In this document: piece after piece, positions 5,727 through 5,753 of the stretch | Position numbering within the stretch: position 1 is the stretch's first letter | Layout: each line of letters starts with the position of its first letter | Source of the DNA: an uncultured Devosia sp. | GTDB lineage: Bacteria; Pseudomonadota; Alphaproteobacteria; Rhizobiales; Devosiaceae | DNA length: 5,753 bases | Assembly (NCBI GenBank): GCA_946480655.1 | Contig: CAMLKN010000152.1 | Span: 1 to 5,753 of the forward strand | Reading direction: 5' to 3' | Program-made: the position numbers and the translations under genes | The notes under the pieces: model-generated | The model's database searches: none | The model's input: only the letters and a program-made list of their open reading frames with translations | What the model was told of the DNA's origin: nothing

Positions 5727-5753
5727 CCGGCTTGTCGGACCGAGGTGTCCCCA

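Overview
The window is a GC-rich stretch (clearly above 60% G+C in the genes) of an alphaproteobacterial chromosome. The gene set and protein features point to Hyphomicrobiales (Rhizobiales), possibly a Devosia-like lineage; the genus is only a guess. It holds ordinary housekeeping genes: dnaA (partial), rpsT, mutM/fpg, ubiE and ubiB. I see no phage, transposon, CRISPR array or defence system. The less ordinary content is in the intergenic DNA.

Layout. On the minus strand, reading leftwards, lie mutM (3122-2238), rpsT (1948-1682) and dnaA (874 to beyond the left edge, so the C-terminal part is missing). On the plus strand, reading rightwards, lie ubiE (3224-3988) and ubiB (4182-5726). mutM and ubiE are divergent and share a 101 bp gap. 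rpsT has a good promoter (TTGACG, 17 bp, TATAGA), a structured leader of about 100 nt and a clear rho-independent terminator. dnaA therefore needs its own promoter, which must lie in the roughly 730 bp without a gene between that terminator and dnaA. That gap carries four GANTC sites within exactly 100 bp, a 10 bp palindrome, a run of small stem-loops and an imperfect repeated CCGG-type hairpin.

Two intergenic spaces carry REP-like palindromic elements. Between mutM and rpsT is a pair of perfect 9 bp stem hairpins whose 19 bp cores are exact reverse complements of each other. Between ubiE and ubiB is a composite element of about 130 bp, bounded by two perfect 9 bp stem hairpins.

How the genes work together. 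UbiE (C-methyltransferase) and UbiB (atypical kinase/ATPase-like protein) both serve ubiquinone synthesis and are probably cotranscribed across the repeat element. MutM removes oxidised purines from DNA, S20 is a 30S ribosomal protein, and DnaA initiates chromosome replication. The order dnaA-rpsT-fpg-ubiE-ubiB matches, from memory, the conserved rhizobial arrangement, except that the enoyl-CoA hydratase gene I would expect between rpsT and fpg is absent.
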